From Opitutia bacterium (GTDB lineage: Bacteria; Verrucomicrobiota; Verrucomicrobiia; Opitutales; Opitutaceae), in NCBI GenBank assembly GCA_947475065.1, contig CANJLB010000031.1, forward strand, positions 1-34,097: DNA of 34,097 nucleotides, in the 5' to 3' direction. The position numbers were made by a program, and so were the translations under genes. Positions 17,791 to 25,528 of the stretch are shown here, piece after piece. Position 1 is the stretch's first letter. Every line of letters begins with the position of its first letter. Below the pieces are notes generated by a model, which saw nothing but the letters and a program-made list of their open reading frames with translations, had not been told where the DNA came from and did not search any database.

Positions 17791-19470
17791 ATGCGCTGCC
17801 GCCCGTTCCTCCTTCTCGGCCTTGTCCTTGCCCTCGGGTTGGACACGGGGTTGCGTGGTGCGGCGGACCCGGACAGCGACCTGGCGTCACGCGTGGTCAT
17901 CCTGGCCAACAGCGCCGACGCCGACTCGGTCGTGCTGGCGCATTACTACGCGGAGAAGCGGGGTGTGCCGGCAGCCAACATCATCGCGCTCAAGCTGCCG
18001 GCGGCCGAGATAATCACGCGGGCGGAATTTGACACGCAGCTTTACCAGCCGTTGCAGGACGAGCTGATCCGGCTCAAGTGGCTCGATGGCTATCCGGTGC
18101 CGGTCGCCGCAGGTGCAGCGCCGAATCCGCGTGCCCGCTATTCGATCATCAGCAATCGCATCAGCTATCTCGTGGTCTGCCGCGGCGTGCCGCTTTTTGT
18201 TGGGTCGGACGGTTCGCCGGATGACAACCCGCAGTTCACCTCGCGCAACATTCAGTTGCGTCATAACGACGCCGCCGTGGATGCAGAACTCGCGCTGCTC
18301 CCGCGCAAGGGCTGGCCGCTCATGGCCTTCGTGGCTAATCCCGTGTTCAACCGCGAGCGGCCGGTGCCGCTCATCGCGCAGCAGATTGTGAAGGTGGCGC
18401 GGCTCGACGGTCCAACCTTGGCCGACGCTCGCCGTCTGGTGGACAATGCGCTGGCGGCCGAGGCCGTCGGCCTCGTCGGCCGCGGCTACATTGACATCGG
18501 GGGTCCGCATGCTGACGGCGACAAATGGTTGGAGGAGGCGGCCCAGGCGCTGGCGGCTCTCGGCTTCGACACCGATGTGGACCGCGCCAACCCGGCCACC
18601 CTTGCGCCGGAGTCGCGCTTCGACGCGCCCGCGCTCTACTTCGGCTGGTATTCTGCAACCGTCAACGGCCCTTTTGCGCGCGAGGATTTTCGCTTCCCGC
18701 CCGGTGCCGTTGCGCTGCATATCTTCAGTTTCTCCGCCTCGACGCTCCGCGACCCACGGCGGGCTTGGCTGGCCGCGCTGGTGGCGCGGGGTGTGACCGG
18801 CACGGTGGGCAACGTCAGCGAGCCCTTCCTGCAGTTCACGCATGAGCCGCAGCTCCTGCTGCGCGCACTCGCACGCGGCGACATGCTGGGCGATGCGGCG
18901 GCGTACGCGATCCCGTATTTCAGCTGGATGGGTGTGCTGATCGGCGACCCGCTTTACCGCCCCTTTAAGGTCAGCTTGGACGAGCAATGGCGTGACCGCG
19001 CGACGCTGCCGGCGGAGCTGCGGCCTTACGTGCTGCTGCGCCGGATGCGCCTGCTCGTGGCTGCGGGCAAGGCCGCCGAGGCCGTCGCGCTCGGGCAGGA
19101 GGCACAGCGCGAAGGCTTCCGCCTGCCGGTCGCGCTCACGCTGGCGGACGTGCAGCGCGCCGCTGGCGACCAGGCGGGTGCGCGCCGCTCGCTGGCACCG
19201 GCTCTCGCGGCAGCGACGCCCCTTACAGCCGCCGACGCGCCTTTGCTCGCCACGGTGGCGGCTCGCTACGCTGCGTTGGACGAGCCCAAGTCCGCCCTGC
19301 AGGCCTGGCGGCGGCTGCTGGAGATTTCCGGCCTGCCGGCCGAAGGGCGGACAGCGTGGCTGCGGCAGGCCGCCGCCGCCGCGCAAGCCGCCAAGGACCG
19401 CGATCTGGCGGCGGACTGGGAGGCCGAGCTTTGGATGCTGACGAGCCGTTCGGCGGCACCGGCGAAATAA
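17791..19470 (+). CDS. TIGR03790 family exported protein
   Basis: A 559-residue protein from the ATG at 17791, chosen because it starts a clean signal peptide (MRCRPFLLLGLVLALGLDTG). The family signature is evident: RVVILANSADADSVVLAHYY, then AEKRGVPAANIIALKLP, later ISNRISYLVVCRGVPL, GRGYIDIGGPHADGDKWL, GWYSATVNGPF and RGVTGTVGNVSEPFLQFTHE. The C-terminal 130 residues are alanine-rich helical repeats reminiscent of TPRs. TIGR03790 proteins are found in Acidobacteria, Planctomycetes, Verrucomicrobia and some Proteobacteria; their function is unknown. It is divergent from the DUF350 operon and shares its 163-bp intergenic region. Confidence 0.9.
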   Translation: MRCRPFLLLGLVLALGLDTGLRGAADPDSDLASRVVILANSADADSVVLAHYYAEKRGVPAANIIALKLPAAEIITRAEFDTQLYQPLQDELIRLKWLDGYPVPVAAGAAPNPRARYSIISNRISYLVVCRGVPLFVGSDGSPDDNPQFTSRNIQLRHNDAAVDAELALLPRKGWPLMAFVANPVFNRERPVPLIAQQIVKVARLDGPTLADARRLVDNALAAEAVGLVGRGYIDIGGPHADGDKWLEEAAQALAALGFDTDVDRANPATLAPESRFDAPALYFGWYSATVNGPFAREDFRFPPGAVALHIFSFSASTLRDPRRAWLAALVARGVTGTVGNVSEPFLQFTHEPQLLLRALARGDMLGDAAAYAIPYFSWMGVLIGDPLYRPFKVSLDEQWRDRATLPAELRPYVLLRRMRLLVAAGKAAEAVALGQEAQREGFRLPVALTLADVQRAAGDQAGARRSLAPALAAATPLTAADAPLLATVAARYAALDEPKSALQAWRRLLEISGLPAEGRTAWLRQAAAAAQAAKDRDLAADWEAELWMLTSRSAAPAK

Positions 19471-19486
19471 CGGGGACGCGCCGACT

Positions 19487-20791
19487 TCAGGGGAACGGCC
19501 CCGGGGTGAACAGTGCGAGCAGCCGGGCGGCGTTATGGCGGGCGTCAAAGTTTTCCTCCACCCACCGGCGCGCGGCGGCACGCAGCCGTTCGGCGAGCGC
19601 GTCATCGCTTGCGACTGTTTGCAACGCGGCGACCCAGCGCGTGGCGTCCTCAGGCGGAGCGACGAGGCCGGTGATGCGGTCGGTCACGGCCTCGGTCGTC
19701 GCGGCGGCGGGCGATGTGACCACCACCACGCCCGCGGCCATCGCCTCGGGGATGACGTTGGGCAGGCCGTCACGGTCGCCGCCCGGCGCGATGACCCCGG
19801 TGTGCAGCAGCGCGTCGGCCCAAAACAGCAGCGCGGCGATCTCCGTTTGCGGCTGGTGGCCGAGCAGTCTTACGCCGGGTGCTAGGCCGAGGTCACGGAT
19901 TTGCTGCTCCAGCTCCGGGCGTAGCGGACCATCGCCGGCGATGCGCGCCTCGAACGGCACGCCCGCCGCCCGCAAGGCGGCGTAGATGCGCAACTGGTGG
20001 TCGAGTCCTTTTTTCGGCACGAGGCGCGCGACGCACAGCAGACGCAGCGGCGTGCGCTCCGGGCGCAGCGGTTTGAGCGGCGGCAGGGTGAGCAGGCCGC
20101 GCCGGATGACGGATATTTTGCCAGCCGGCACGCCACGTTCCAGCAGCGTGCTGCGGCCCATTTCGGTCGAGGTGCGGACGAAGAGCGCGGGCGCGAGCTT
20201 TTCGCGCAGCCACCAGTCGCCGCCGCGGTCATAGAGGTCGTAGGCGTGAGCCGCCGCGCTGTAGGGCTGGCCGTTGATCCGCCAGAGCAGCCATGCCGCC
20301 GTCGCGGGCGCGCCGCCCCAGACGGCGTGTGTGTATGCGGGCGGGTCGTGGCGAAATTCCCCGGCATGCAGGCAGGCAAAGGCTGCGCCCAGCATGTTTT
20401 CCCAAAAATTGAGCCACGAGGGTGCGCGCCGGGTGGCGAGGCCGCGCAGCAGCTCGCCGAAAAGGCGCGGATGGCGGCACGCCGTCACCGGGATCATCCA
20501 GGTGAGCGCGACGAGTTTCCATTTGGGAAAGCGTGCGACCGGCAGGCCGTTGAAATGACCGCCGCCGCCCCACATCGAGTAAAGCCGCAGCCGCACGCCG
20601 AGTTCCTGCAAGCCCGCGACCTCGCGCTGGAGAAACGTCTCCGTGGCTTTCGGGAACGTCGTAAAGAGGTAGGCGATGGTCGGCGGCGCGGGCGGCAAAG
20701 TCGCGCCAGCATGGTCGGCGGAAAGCGCGCGGCAACGCTGCATTGGGAGATTGATTTTCAGCTTGTCGGGCATCTCGCCATTGGTGTTCAT
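19487..20791 (-). CDS. GT4-type glycosyltransferase, colanic-acid WcaL-like
   Basis: A 434-residue protein from the ATG at 20791; an inner ATG at 20743 (MQRCRALSADHAG) is also possible. The homologous part begins with PTIAYLFTTFPKATETFLQR, the usual start of WcaL-like exopolysaccharide transferases. It continues with HAHAYDLYDRG-type sequence, VIRRGLLTLPPL, LLCVARLVPKKGLDHQL, ARIAGDGPLRPELE, VRLLGHQPQTEIAALL and GLPNVIPEAMAAGVVVV (donor-binding Glu). The first 35 residues look grafted on: the sequence coding for QRCRALSADHAGA recurs at 21213-21254. Its start is 8 bp from a small divergent membrane ORF. Confidence 0.88.
   Translation of the reverse strand: MNTNGEMPDKLKINLPMQRCRALSADHAGATLPPAPPTIAYLFTTFPKATETFLQREVAGLQELGVRLRLYSMWGGGGHFNGLPVARFPKWKLVALTWMIPVTACRHPRLFGELLRGLATRRAPSWLNFWENMLGAAFACLHAGEFRHDPPAYTHAVWGGAPATAAWLLWRINGQPYSAAAHAYDLYDRGGDWWLREKLAPALFVRTSTEMGRSTLLERGVPAGKISVIRRGLLTLPPLKPLRPERTPLRLLCVARLVPKKGLDHQLRIYAALRAAGVPFEARIAGDGPLRPELEQQIRDLGLAPGVRLLGHQPQTEIAALLFWADALLHTGVIAPGGDRDGLPNVIPEAMAAGVVVVTSPAAATTEAVTDRITGLVAPPEDATRWVAALQTVASDDALAERLRAAARRWVEENFDARHNAARLLALFTPGPFP
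20701..20742. repeat. Direct repeat copy 1 (inside glycosyltransferase 5' end)
   Basis: This 42-bp stretch begins TCGCGCCAGCATGGTCGGCG and ends CGCGGCAACGCTGCA. It recurs at 21213-21254 in the same orientation with 5 mismatches, all in the middle. The two copies bracket the small membrane ORF. On the minus strand it encodes MQRCRALSADHAGA of the glycosyltransferase. Confidence 0.85.
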
Positions 20792-20799
20792 GCGGCTGC

Positions 20800-21078
20800 G
20801 TGAAAGAAAAATTGATTAAACGGATGGCTTTGGGAGGAGCAGTGATCATCCGATACGGCGTTGTGCTGCTTGCCACATATTTTGTGGCGTGGACGGTGTC
20901 ATACACGGTTATCTTTCTGAGTCGAGGGGACGGTCTGGATTTCACTTACTTCAGCGAATATCTGGCGTTGGCGTGGACGTTTCGCGCCGGAGAGTTACCA
21001 AGCCTCATCTTGATTTTCAGCATCATCCTGTTCGTGCCGTTGGCTGCGCTGGCGGTTTTCTTTTTGAGACGAAGTTAA
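20800..21078 (+). CDS. Small hypothetical two-helix membrane protein
   Basis: A 92-residue protein from GTG at 20800, or 84 residues from the ATG at 20824. Two hydrophobic helices are clear: VIIRYGVVLLATYFVAW (with VSYTVIFL following) and LPSLILIFSIILFVPLAALA, separated by an acidic/aromatic loop (RGDGLDFTYFSEYLALAW). The base composition is visibly lower in GC than its neighbours. I recognise no family. It lies between two copies of a 42-bp repeat, suggesting that it entered or was moved by the rearrangement described at 21157-21254. No ribosome site is evident. Confidence 0.55.
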   Translation: MKEKLIKRMALGGAVIIRYGVVLLATYFVAWTVSYTVIFLSRGDGLDFTYFSEYLALAWTFRAGELPSLILIFSIILFVPLAALAVFFLRRS

Positions 21079-21156
21079 GCCCGCATGTGGGTTAGCGACC
21101 CCGGCTGCAAGGGACGCGGAGCAGGCGAGGATACCCCAGCCCCAACTTGAGCCCGA

Positions 21157-21200
21157 CGCACCACCTCACTTCACGGCGGCACAGACGCGCTGCACGTCGT
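21157..21200. repeat. Direct repeat: degenerate copy of yebC 3' end
   Basis: These 44 bp match 22752-22795 with 4 mismatches in the same orientation. On the minus strand this copy still reads DVQRVCAAVK followed by TGA, compared with DVQRVWAAVK and TGA at the end of yebC. The two copies flank the serpin gene. Confidence 0.88.
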
Positions 21201-21212
21201 TGGGCGGCATGA

Positions 21213-21254
21213 TCGCGCCAGCATGGTCGGCGCGGCGTGCGCGGCAACGCTGCA
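21213..21254. repeat. Direct repeat copy 2 of glycosyltransferase 5' segment
   Basis: This is the partner of 20701-20742 (37 of 42 identical). On the minus strand it reads QRCRARRADHAGAI and continues in the same frame into the yebC-tail copy at 21157-21200, forming a short chimeric frame of about 28 codons ending at TGA. Confidence 0.85.
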
Positions 21255-21285
21255 ATGCAGGGTGGCTTCGGATGGTGTCAGAGAA

Positions 21286-21325
21286 CGCCGCGCCATCGTG
21301 GCGCGGTCAGCCGGTTGACCGTGCT
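21286..21325. repeat. REP-like palindrome, copy A
   Basis: The core CGGTCAG (21304-21310), spacer CCGG, TTGACCG (21315-21321) is preceded by CGCCGCGCC and followed by TGCT. The same layout occurs at 31531-31567. It lies just after the serpin stop on the minus strand and could also serve as a weak terminator for it, although no T-run follows. Confidence 0.6.
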
Positions 21326-21346
21326 ACACGAATGGCGTGTGCGAGC

Positions 21347-22729
21347 TCAACGAGGGTCGGTCACGCGGCCGAGGAAGAGGCACGCGCCACTGTCGCGATG
21401 CTGGATGGCGAAGAGGAACGGGTGGTCCACAACCACCACGGCTTCGCGCTCTTCAATGCCTATGGACACAACTTGCCCGACACTCGATGCAGTCGCTACA
21501 GTCCCGTACTCGTCAAGCAGCAAGGAGGTTTTGTGCAGGATGTCATTGAGGGCCAGATAATGGTCGGGTTGGTGTGCCGCTATCCGATCGAAATTGGCGC
21601 TACCGGGTGGCAGGTCGAATACGGTTTTCAGGCCGATCGCTTGCAGCATATTGGCCAGCGCAAGGGCTGGGGGCTCAATGTTAAACCTGGGGAACAAGAG
21701 GTTCACCTTGCGCGGGTTGAGTTTGGCGAAATCGCCCAGGAGTTTGGGGGTGATTTTGGCCGCAAGCGCGTCCACCCCGGTGGGGTCGTCGGGCAGAAGA
21801 ATGAGAAATTGCAGGTCGCCGCCGAGATAGGGCAGGGCAACCACTGTGTATCCGTTGCGCCGGGTGTAACCCATGATCGCCGTCTGTCGCATAATCGGCA
21901 CATCCGCCATTTGTGTGCCCCGTACTTGGAATGGCAGATCATAAGTGTACTCTTTAACGAACGGAATGTTCCAATAGGCTTTGAAATAGAGTGCATTCAG
22001 CAGCACCAGCCGGGTGTTGGCATTTACGCTGCCAGCAGGCAGGGCGTCACGGATTTGGTTTTCCGTCTGGCTGGCAACCCATGCGTTGATGCCCAGTCGC
22101 GCCGCGTTGGCGTCGGCAGCGAAATTGAACTGCTGGAGCGGTGAGCCATAGCGGTCGCGCACAAAGTTGAGAAAAGGTTCGCGATACTCGTAGCCAGTCT
22201 GCCCGAAAATACCGTTCGCCATGCGCAGCGCTGTACTCTGGGAATCAAAGTCTTTGATCAATTCATCCAGAAAAGGCAAAATACCGTCCCATGCGGGTGG
22301 GACTGCTTCGCCTTTCGCCATCAATTCCTGAAGCTGTTTCTGAATGCTTTCTTTCTGGCGCCTGTATATGTCGGCATAACCATCCTTGGCTCCATGGGCC
22401 TTTTTGACCGCCTCGCCCAACGCGTCTTGAAGGGACTCGAGGGAGGCGGCGAGCGTCGCGTCATCGGCCGGAAAGTGGAGGACGCTGGCCATCTCGGTGC
22501 GGGTTTCACCGTCGGCCCCGGCATAGGCCACAGCAAGCGCGCTTTGGATGGAGAGCGGTGAGAGGATGATGTTTTCGCCAGGATTGCTGGCGGCCAACTG
22601 CCGGTATAGTTCAAGGCCGAGCTGGTTGGTCGCAGCGGTGGCGACAGAAAACTTTTTTTGACTTTGGGTGGCGGTCGTGCAGCCGGCGAGCAGTGCAGAC
22701 AGGGCAATGGGCAGGAAGCGGAAGTTCAT
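21347..22729 (-). CDS. Serpin-family protease inhibitor, predicted lipoprotein
   Basis: A 460-residue protein. The ATG at 22729 gives a lipoprotein signal MNFRFLPIALSALLAGC, with Cys17 as lipidation site. The serpin fold is well supported: NIILSPLSIQSALAVAYAGA, LRMANGIFGQTGYEY, LVLLNALYFKAYW, VVALPYLGGDLQFLILLP, VNLLFPRFNIE and the signature DHPFLFAIQHRDSGACLFLG. The reactive loop (about 407-435) has hinge EYGTVATASSVG: small residues at P12-P8 fit an inhibitory serpin, with P1 predicted near Ile423. An extra helical stretch of about 50 residues (105-160) makes it longer than typical serpins. It is flanked by 44-bp direct repeats of the yebC end. Confidence 0.93.
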   Translation of the reverse strand: MNFRFLPIALSALLAGCTTATQSQKKFSVATAATNQLGLELYRQLAASNPGENIILSPLSIQSALAVAYAGADGETRTEMASVLHFPADDATLAASLESLQDALGEAVKKAHGAKDGYADIYRRQKESIQKQLQELMAKGEAVPPAWDGILPFLDELIKDFDSQSTALRMANGIFGQTGYEYREPFLNFVRDRYGSPLQQFNFAADANAARLGINAWVASQTENQIRDALPAGSVNANTRLVLLNALYFKAYWNIPFVKEYTYDLPFQVRGTQMADVPIMRQTAIMGYTRRNGYTVVALPYLGGDLQFLILLPDDPTGVDALAAKITPKLLGDFAKLNPRKVNLLFPRFNIEPPALALANMLQAIGLKTVFDLPPGSANFDRIAAHQPDHYLALNDILHKTSLLLDEYGTVATASSVGQVVSIGIEEREAVVVVDHPFLFAIQHRDSGACLFLGRVTDPR

Positions 22730-22751
22730 GGGCGAGGAGAGTGAGAGTCCT

Positions 22752-22795
22752 CGCACCACCTCATTTCACCGCCGCCCAGACGCGCTGCACGTCGT
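22752..22795. repeat. Direct repeat: genuine yebC 3' end copy
   Basis: This is the parent copy of the repeat at 21157-21200 (40 of 44 identical). It covers the last yebC codons, its stop, and about 9 bp downstream. The serpin gene begins 23 bp beyond it on the minus strand. Confidence 0.85.
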
Positions 22796-23492
22796 CGTTG
22801 TCCTCGAGCGCCTGAAGGAACTCGCCGACCTCGGCGCGGTGTTCGTCGCTCAGCTCGGGGAAATTTTTGGCGACGTAGCCGAGCTCGCTCGTCACGACCG
22901 TCCAGCGGTTTTGCTTGAGCCAGGTCGAGACGGCATGGACCGCCTTCAGCTCCGTAAGGAAGCGGGCGCCGGCATGGCCTTCGGGGATGTCGTCGTTTTG
23001 TTGGTGGGAGATCTGCTCAAAGTCGTTCGCGCCGGCCTCGATGGCGGCGGCCTCGCAGTCGGCCGCGGCGTCGGCGTGGTGCGCCTCGACGATCCCGACG
23101 TGGTCGAAGAGAAACTTGTTGCTGCCGGCGGTGCCGAGCACGCCTTTCTTGAAGAGCACGCGGATGGCGGGCGCGGTGCGCTGGGTGTTGTCGGTGTAAA
23201 CCTCGACGATCAGCGGCACCTTGTGCGGCGCGTAGCCTTCAAAGACGATGTGCTCCATCGAGCTCGACTCGCCGCCGGTGCCGGCGCCCTTGGCGATGGC
23301 ACGCTCGATCACATCCTTCGTTACGCCGGCCTTCTTGGCCTTCTCGACAACGGCGAAGAGGCGCGCATTGGCGGCGAGGTCGCCGCCGCCCAGCTTGGCG
23401 GCGACGGTGATTTCCTTGACCAGCTTGCCGACCAGCTGGCCCTTCTTGTTGTTAACGATGGCGCGTTTCGCGTGAAGCCATTGGCGTCCCAT
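22761..23492 (-). CDS. yebC: YebC/PmpR-family protein
   Basis: A 243-residue protein starting MGRQWLHAKRAIVNNKKGQL. The family core is clear: KLVKEITVAAKLGGGDLAAN, NARLFAVVEKAKKAGVTKDV, ERAIAKGAGTGGESSS, EHIVFEGYAPHKVPLIVEVY, TDNTQRTAPAIRVLFKKGVL and GTAGSNKFLFDHVG. Length and three-domain layout are normal. YebC proteins are cytosolic; members have been described as transcription regulators and, more recently, as factors aiding translation of proline stretches. Its 3' end is duplicated at 21157-21200. The serpin gene lies immediately downstream in the same direction (31 bp gap). Confidence 0.94.
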   Translation of the reverse strand: MGRQWLHAKRAIVNNKKGQLVGKLVKEITVAAKLGGGDLAANARLFAVVEKAKKAGVTKDVIERAIAKGAGTGGESSSMEHIVFEGYAPHKVPLIVEVYTDNTQRTAPAIRVLFKKGVLGTAGSNKFLFDHVGIVEAHHADAAADCEAAAIEAGANDFEQISHQQNDDIPEGHAGARFLTELKAVHAVSTWLKQNRWTVVTSELGYVAKNFPELSDEHRAEVGEFLQALEDNDDVQRVWAAVK

Positions 23493-23704
23493 AAGGCGGG
23501 CAGGTTGGCAGGTGCGCGGGCGGCTGGCGAGAATCTTTCTTCGCGGAATATTCGGGCGGCTGGTGGCGCAAAACGGTCCGCGACGGCGGCCGGGTTCGTC
23601 CTGTGATGGCGGGCGTGAGATTTTGCCGCCGAGGCAAAACTTCGCGGGTGGCTGGTGCGGCCTATGCCCGCGCCGAACGGATGCCGGTCGGTTTCCGCCG
23701 CCAC

Positions 23705-25468
23705 TCAGGGCTGGCCGGAGACGGCGGCGGGCAGCTCGCGGCGCACGATCTCGTTCACGACCGCGTTGGCGGTGAGGGCGGCGGCTTTGGCATACATCCG
23801 GGCGAGCAGGTCCTTCGAATTTTCGGTGGTGAAATCGGGGAGCTTTTTGTCCACGGCATAGACCAGGAGGCCTTTCACCGGCGTCTTGCCGTCGGGACCG
23901 GGGACGGCGATCATCTCGCCGAGCTGACCCTTTTGCAAGGTATCCAGCAGGGTGAGCGCAGGAGCCAGCAGATCCGAGCTGTCGGCCTGACGCTTCTGGT
24001 CGAGGGTGAACCCGGTGATGGTCTTGGACTCAATCTTGGCGGAGCTGGCGGCCCCGGCGGCCTCGGTCACGGCCTGATCAAGCGTGCTGCCGGCCTTCAG
24101 CGCGGCCTCAAACCGGGCATGAAGGGTGTGGCCGAGCTCGGTGAAGAGGCGCTGCTTTTCGTCGGCCTGCCATTCGGCGGCGACACGCTCACGCACCTCG
24201 GCGAAGGCGGGAAGTTTGGGGGCGAAGCTTTCGCGCCAGACAAGGACGACTGCACCGTTGGCGGTGGGCAGGGCGTCGGTGTAAGGCTGCGTGGCGCTGA
24301 GCCGTAACGCGGCCGGGGCGTTGCCGAGCGCGGTGCCGAGCGCGACGGGCATGGCGAGGTCGGTGAACGGGGCGGGCGGACGGGCGGCAAAGGGCGCGTA
24401 CGGCTTGAGTGTGAGCGAGTGGGCGGCGAGGAACGCGGCGAGGTCGGCGGGCTTTTTCTGGTCGAGCTCGACGGTGAGCTCCGCGGCGGCCTTTTCGGCG
24501 AGGCGGTGGGCGCGGTCGAGCCGGAGGTCCTCCGTGACCTTGGGCTTGGCGGCGGCGAAAGCGGCGTCGGCCTTGGCGGCGGTTTCCTGCGGCGTGTCGG
24601 CGGGTTTGGCGAGGAGACTGGGCACGCTGGCGTCGGGTTTGGTGTCGGGCTTGGGGTAGCGGCCGTCCCGGTCGGCGTCGTAGTAGTCGCGCAGTTCTTT
24701 GTCGGTCAGGGTGGGTACCTTGGCGAGGAACGTGTCGGTGGCGAATTCGATGGCGTCCACGCGCACTTGGGCTGGGAGGGTGAAGCGGGCGGGGTTGTCG
24801 GCAAAAAACTTTTCCAAGACGGCGGTGGCCGGGGTGGAGATGGCCGGGGCGAAGCTGCCGTAGTCCACGCTGGCGACGGCGACGGTCCACGAGGATTCCC
24901 CGTTCTCGATGAGGTTGCGGGCCTCGGTAGGCAGGAGGAAGCCGGGGCCGGCGAGGAGTTTTTCCAGTTGCGCGATGCGGGTGTCATCGGCCAAAACGCG
25001 GGCGAAGCCGCGCTTGGCGACGGGATTCGCGCTGATTTCCAGTTCGTCGAGCTCCCGGTTGTAGCGCATGGGATCGAACTGGCCGGTGTTGGGGTTGCTG
25101 AAATAGCGGAGGGTTTTCACCTGGGCGTCGATCGCGGCCCGGTTGGGGGCGGGTAGGTGGAGCTCGTCGGCGAGCCAGAGCAAGGCATGGCGGGTGAGGG
25201 CGTAGGTTTGGAGCTGGTCGTCGGGGGGGAGCTGGAAGCCGATCTGCAGGGTGCGGCTCATGCTGGCGTCGCCGAGCAGCTGGCCAAATTCCTCCTGATT
25301 GGCGAGGTCGAGGCCGAGAAACGGCTGTTTCGTCCGGCTGCGCTCGCCGCGTCCGACGCCGCCGGAGGCGTTATAAAAGCCGATGAGCGAGACAATCATC
25401 AGCGCAAGCATGACCGCGAAGACTGTGCGGAAGTGCTTCTGAAAGTATTTTTGGATCCAAGTGATCAT
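23705..25468 (-). CDS. PpiD/SurA-like membrane-anchored periplasmic chaperone
   Basis: A 587-residue protein starting MITWIQKYFQKHFRTVFAVM. It has one N-terminal membrane anchor (about 14-33, VFAVMLALMIVSLIGFY), then a long helical extracytoplasmic region. The layout matches SurA_N/PpiD-type chaperones: an early helical segment (RTLQIGFQLPPDDQLQTYAL), ISANPVAKRGFARVLADD, an A/K-rich middle (about 270-350), and FAEVRERVAAEWQADEKQRL, which is typical of the region after the PPIase domain in PpiD. I could not identify an intact parvulin active-site domain, so it may be a chaperone only. It sits alone, with about 210 bp of empty DNA before yebC. Confidence 0.78.
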   Translation of the reverse strand: MITWIQKYFQKHFRTVFAVMLALMIVSLIGFYNASGGVGRGERSRTKQPFLGLDLANQEEFGQLLGDASMSRTLQIGFQLPPDDQLQTYALTRHALLWLADELHLPAPNRAAIDAQVKTLRYFSNPNTGQFDPMRYNRELDELEISANPVAKRGFARVLADDTRIAQLEKLLAGPGFLLPTEARNLIENGESSWTVAVASVDYGSFAPAISTPATAVLEKFFADNPARFTLPAQVRVDAIEFATDTFLAKVPTLTDKELRDYYDADRDGRYPKPDTKPDASVPSLLAKPADTPQETAAKADAAFAAAKPKVTEDLRLDRAHRLAEKAAAELTVELDQKKPADLAAFLAAHSLTLKPYAPFAARPPAPFTDLAMPVALGTALGNAPAALRLSATQPYTDALPTANGAVVLVWRESFAPKLPAFAEVRERVAAEWQADEKQRLFTELGHTLHARFEAALKAGSTLDQAVTEAAGAASSAKIESKTITGFTLDQKRQADSSDLLAPALTLLDTLQKGQLGEMIAVPGPDGKTPVKGLLVYAVDKKLPDFTTENSKDLLARMYAKAAALTANAVVNEIVRRELPAAVSGQP

Positions 25469-25528
25469 GGGAAGCGGACGAGGGTAGGGTGGAAGGGGCG
25501 GGTGTCAATGGCGCGGTAGGGTGGTTTT

